Shown here piece by piece: positions 33,413 to 35,475 of a stretch of DNA of 35,475 nucleotides. Made by a program: the position numbers and the translations under genes. Source of the DNA: Podochytrium sp. JEL0797 (Eukaryota; Chytridiomycota; Chytridiomycetes; Chytridiales; Chytriomycetaceae); the NCBI GenBank assembly GCA_027596195.1, contig JADGJG010000159.1:1-35475 (forward strand), read 5' to 3'. The notes below the pieces were generated by a model that ran no database searches, had not been told where the DNA came from, and saw only the letters and a program-made list of their open reading frames with translations. Numbering within the stretch: the stretch's first letter is position 1; each line of letters starts with the position of its first letter.

Positions 33413-35176
33413 ATGATCACAACCAGCGTCTTCCCACTCCTTACTCTCGAAAACATTCCCTTCTTGTGTGCCACAGTTCTCTTTCTCCTTCTTGCCGTTT
33501 GGTCCTGCACAAACCCCTGCAGACTCAAAAGTAAAAATCTGCTGCAGAAACGCGCCCCACACTCACACAAAACACTCATCCGCTCATCTTCCAGACTCTC
33601 CACCACTCGCACCCCATTCCGAACCCATTATCGGCCACCTCCGCACAATCATCAAAGGCCCTGTGACGTATTTCCCTCGTTTGTTCGAAGGGATTGCGGG
33701 TGACGTGGTAGAAGCGAGTTTAATGGGATTTCGCATTTACCTGGTTCGTGGGGGAGAATATACGCGTAAAGTGATGACGGCGAGTCAGTTGAATTTTCGC
33801 TATGTTGATCCAGAAGGTGCGTGTCGGGTGTGTGCCAGTTGGCTGCGTTTTGTTCTTTAAAGCAGCCCCCCCTTAATAACAGGCCTCAAAGTCCTCGGTA
33901 TGTTTGAAACGGGCCTCTTGTTCAACTCCAACATCCCCAATTGGAAGCACAACCGCAAACTCCTCATTGAAAGTGTCGCGCGTCCACGTTTCCTTCGATG
34001 CCTCGCGCCCAAAATCAACGACGCGTTGACCCCACTGTTGACTCTCCTTTCGGAGCTGGATGAATCCAAAACCCCCGTCTTGGCCAATGTGTTGTTTGGT
34101 TCCATTTCGTTGGACGTCATTATCGACATTCTCTTCAGCGAGAACCGTCGTGCGGCCGAGTCGTATTTGCAGGGACTCGTGCAACAACAACCCCCACCGG
34201 TGGATCGCCTCCTCACTCTGGTACACGCCGTGACGGAATCCACCGTCTTTTTCCTCCAAACCCCACCCTTGCTGTGGAAATACCTCCCCTTGTTCCGTTC
34301 CACAGTCGCGCGCCACAAGCACCACATTCAAGAATGGAACACCCTCGTGGCTTCCATGATTCAAGAAAAGAGTGACTCGATTCCTGAAGCAGACAACCCC
34401 GACTCTGCTCCCCAATCGCCCGTGGAGGGACAAGACCTTGTCACCATCTTGTGCCAAACCAAAAATGTCTCTGAAATGTGGTTCCAGGATTCTATCCAGA
34501 TTGTCAAGGAGGCTATTGGCGGAGGCACGGACACGAGTAGTAACACGATGTCTTTTTTGACCTACGAACTCGCGCGTCACCCGGCCGTTGCAGAGCAAGT
34601 GTTTCAAGAGATTTGCAATGTAGCGGGAGACGACGCTCCTCTCGACTCGACCCACATGGACCACCTCCCGTTCCTCGAAGCATGCATCTACGAAACGCTC
34701 CGTTTGCACAGTGTGGCGCAACTCACGACGCGCAGGTTGACACAGGATTTCGCGCTCAGCGACACGATTGTGTTGAAGAAGGATGCGGAGGTGTTTGTGG
34801 GGATTCAAATGACGCAGGGGATGCCAGAGAATTGGGGCGACGCGTTGGAGTTTCGACCGGAGCGGTTTGTGGAGGAGAGAAAAGAGAAGGAGGATGGGCC
34901 GTTGGGGTTGGGTTTCAAGTATGCGCCGTTCGGGGGTGGGATCCGTAAATGGTTGCGTTTTTCTGTTTCTTTTGCTCAATTTGCTATTGAAACCTTACCC
35001 TTTTCTTGCATTATAGCCCAGGAGAAGCCCTCGCGATGCTCGAAATGAAACTCGTGATGGGGAGTCTGATTCGCAGGTTCAAATTTGTACTCGCGGAGCC
35101 CAACAAGCAGTTAGCTGTGAAGGACAGCTTGACGCTTGAGTGTCAAGAGCTTCCAATTTTCTTTGAACGCAGATGA
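33413..35176 (+). CDS. Membrane-anchored cytochrome P450
   Basis: Four exons (33413-33530, 33595-33816, 33883-34951, 35017-35176) encode 522 residues. The N-terminus has one hydrophobic anchor (FLCATVLFLLLAVWS), as in endoplasmic-reticulum P450s, then a Pro-rich hinge and PIIGHL. The I-helix motif is IGGGTDTSS, the K-helix ExxR is EACIYETLRLHS, and the PERF motif is FRPERF. The heme loop FAPFGGGIRKC-type sequence (read YAPFGGGIRK then Cys470-PGEA) has its Cys codon split by the last intron (TG|C). All parts needed for a working monooxygenase are present. The substrate cannot be told from sequence, and neighbours do not suggest a pathway. An antisense frame of 368 codons over exon 3 is a shadow. 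Confidence 0.95.
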
Positions 35177-35475
35177 ATTTAGTTGAGAAGAATGGTTTTA
35201 TGATAATTCGTTGTTGCAGAAAGAAAGAAAGAAAAATCTTCAAAAGCAATCAAATCGATCTGAGTGTCGTCGTGTTTTGCAATCAACGACGCATTCAGTT
35301 TTATTCTACTTTACTACCACCACCCCCTTACTGTATTTTTTGAAGAGGAAGAAATCATTTGTAAATCTTTGAGAAAAAAAGAGATGACTCATCTTCCATT
35401 TGGCATCGGCATCGTTTCCGTCTCCTTGGAGTCTCACGCGATCGCATCCAATCGCATGATATGGATCACAATGTA
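35177..35475. other. 3' flank of the P450 gene, no further gene seen
   Basis: It contains a short AAAG repeat (about 35220-35233) and AT-rich sequence that likely holds the polyadenylation region. No open frame could be supported before the window ends. Confidence 0.45.

Noticed and set aside
33873..34979. 368-codon minus-strand frame over the P450 gene
   Set aside because: It lies antisense to P450 exon 3, which carries all P450 motifs. Its Arg/Val/Gly-rich sequence is a codon-bias shadow.

Overview
The window is nuclear DNA from an intron-rich, compact eukaryotic genome. The likeliest source is a zoosporic (chytrid-type) fungus; no rRNA or other phylogenetic marker is present, so this is inference. 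It rests on three things: many short GT-AG introns (about 46-130 nt) splitting nearly every gene, close gene packing, and gene content (LSH-type remodeller, mitochondrial bL27, UBA4, glycogenin, UFD2, class III cyclase-like proteins, a cyclic-nucleotide-gated channel, a P450, and Pro/Thr-rich GPI-type surface proteins). Proposed gene models were checked by requiring spliced lengths divisible by three and continuous family-like protein sequence across each junction. Layout: 1-3600 is repeat-rich, with a possible 0.7 kb inverted-repeat element (392-1083) and a decayed Copia-type retrotransposon fragment (1447-2779). From 3624 to 13170 lies a block of housekeeping genes: LSH/HELLS-like remodeller (-), mitochondrial bL27 (-), UBA4/MOCS3 (+, sharing a 56-bp bidirectional promoter with bL27), an intronless RING-PHD protein of PHRF1/Asr1 type (-), and glycogenin (+). 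From 13389 to 19735 there is a same-strand tandem array of three related genes (-): two long coiled-coil proteins ending in a class III nucleotide cyclase-like domain, and a 67-residue derivative that joins the first residues of such a protein to its last ones. Both full-length members lack the Asn and Arg that orient ribose and stabilise the transition state in known class III cyclases. From 20156 to 22408 there are two low-complexity surface-protein genes (-), with a third at 29276-30403 (+); all three have TATA boxes close to the start codon. Between them lie an orphan ORF (23121-24014) and a 14-exon UFD2 E4 ubiquitin ligase gene (24180-28643). The right end carries a cyclic-nucleotide-gated channel with a non-canonical pore (30535-33207) and a cytochrome P450 (33413-35176). 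Working together: most genes are independent housekeeping functions. The part most likely to be a new system is the cyclase-like array, possibly linked to the cNMP-gated channel about 11 kb away. The array members look like non-catalytic or non-canonical cyclase-fold proteins, perhaps dimer partners or nucleotide sensors. No tRNA, rRNA or CRISPR array was recognised.
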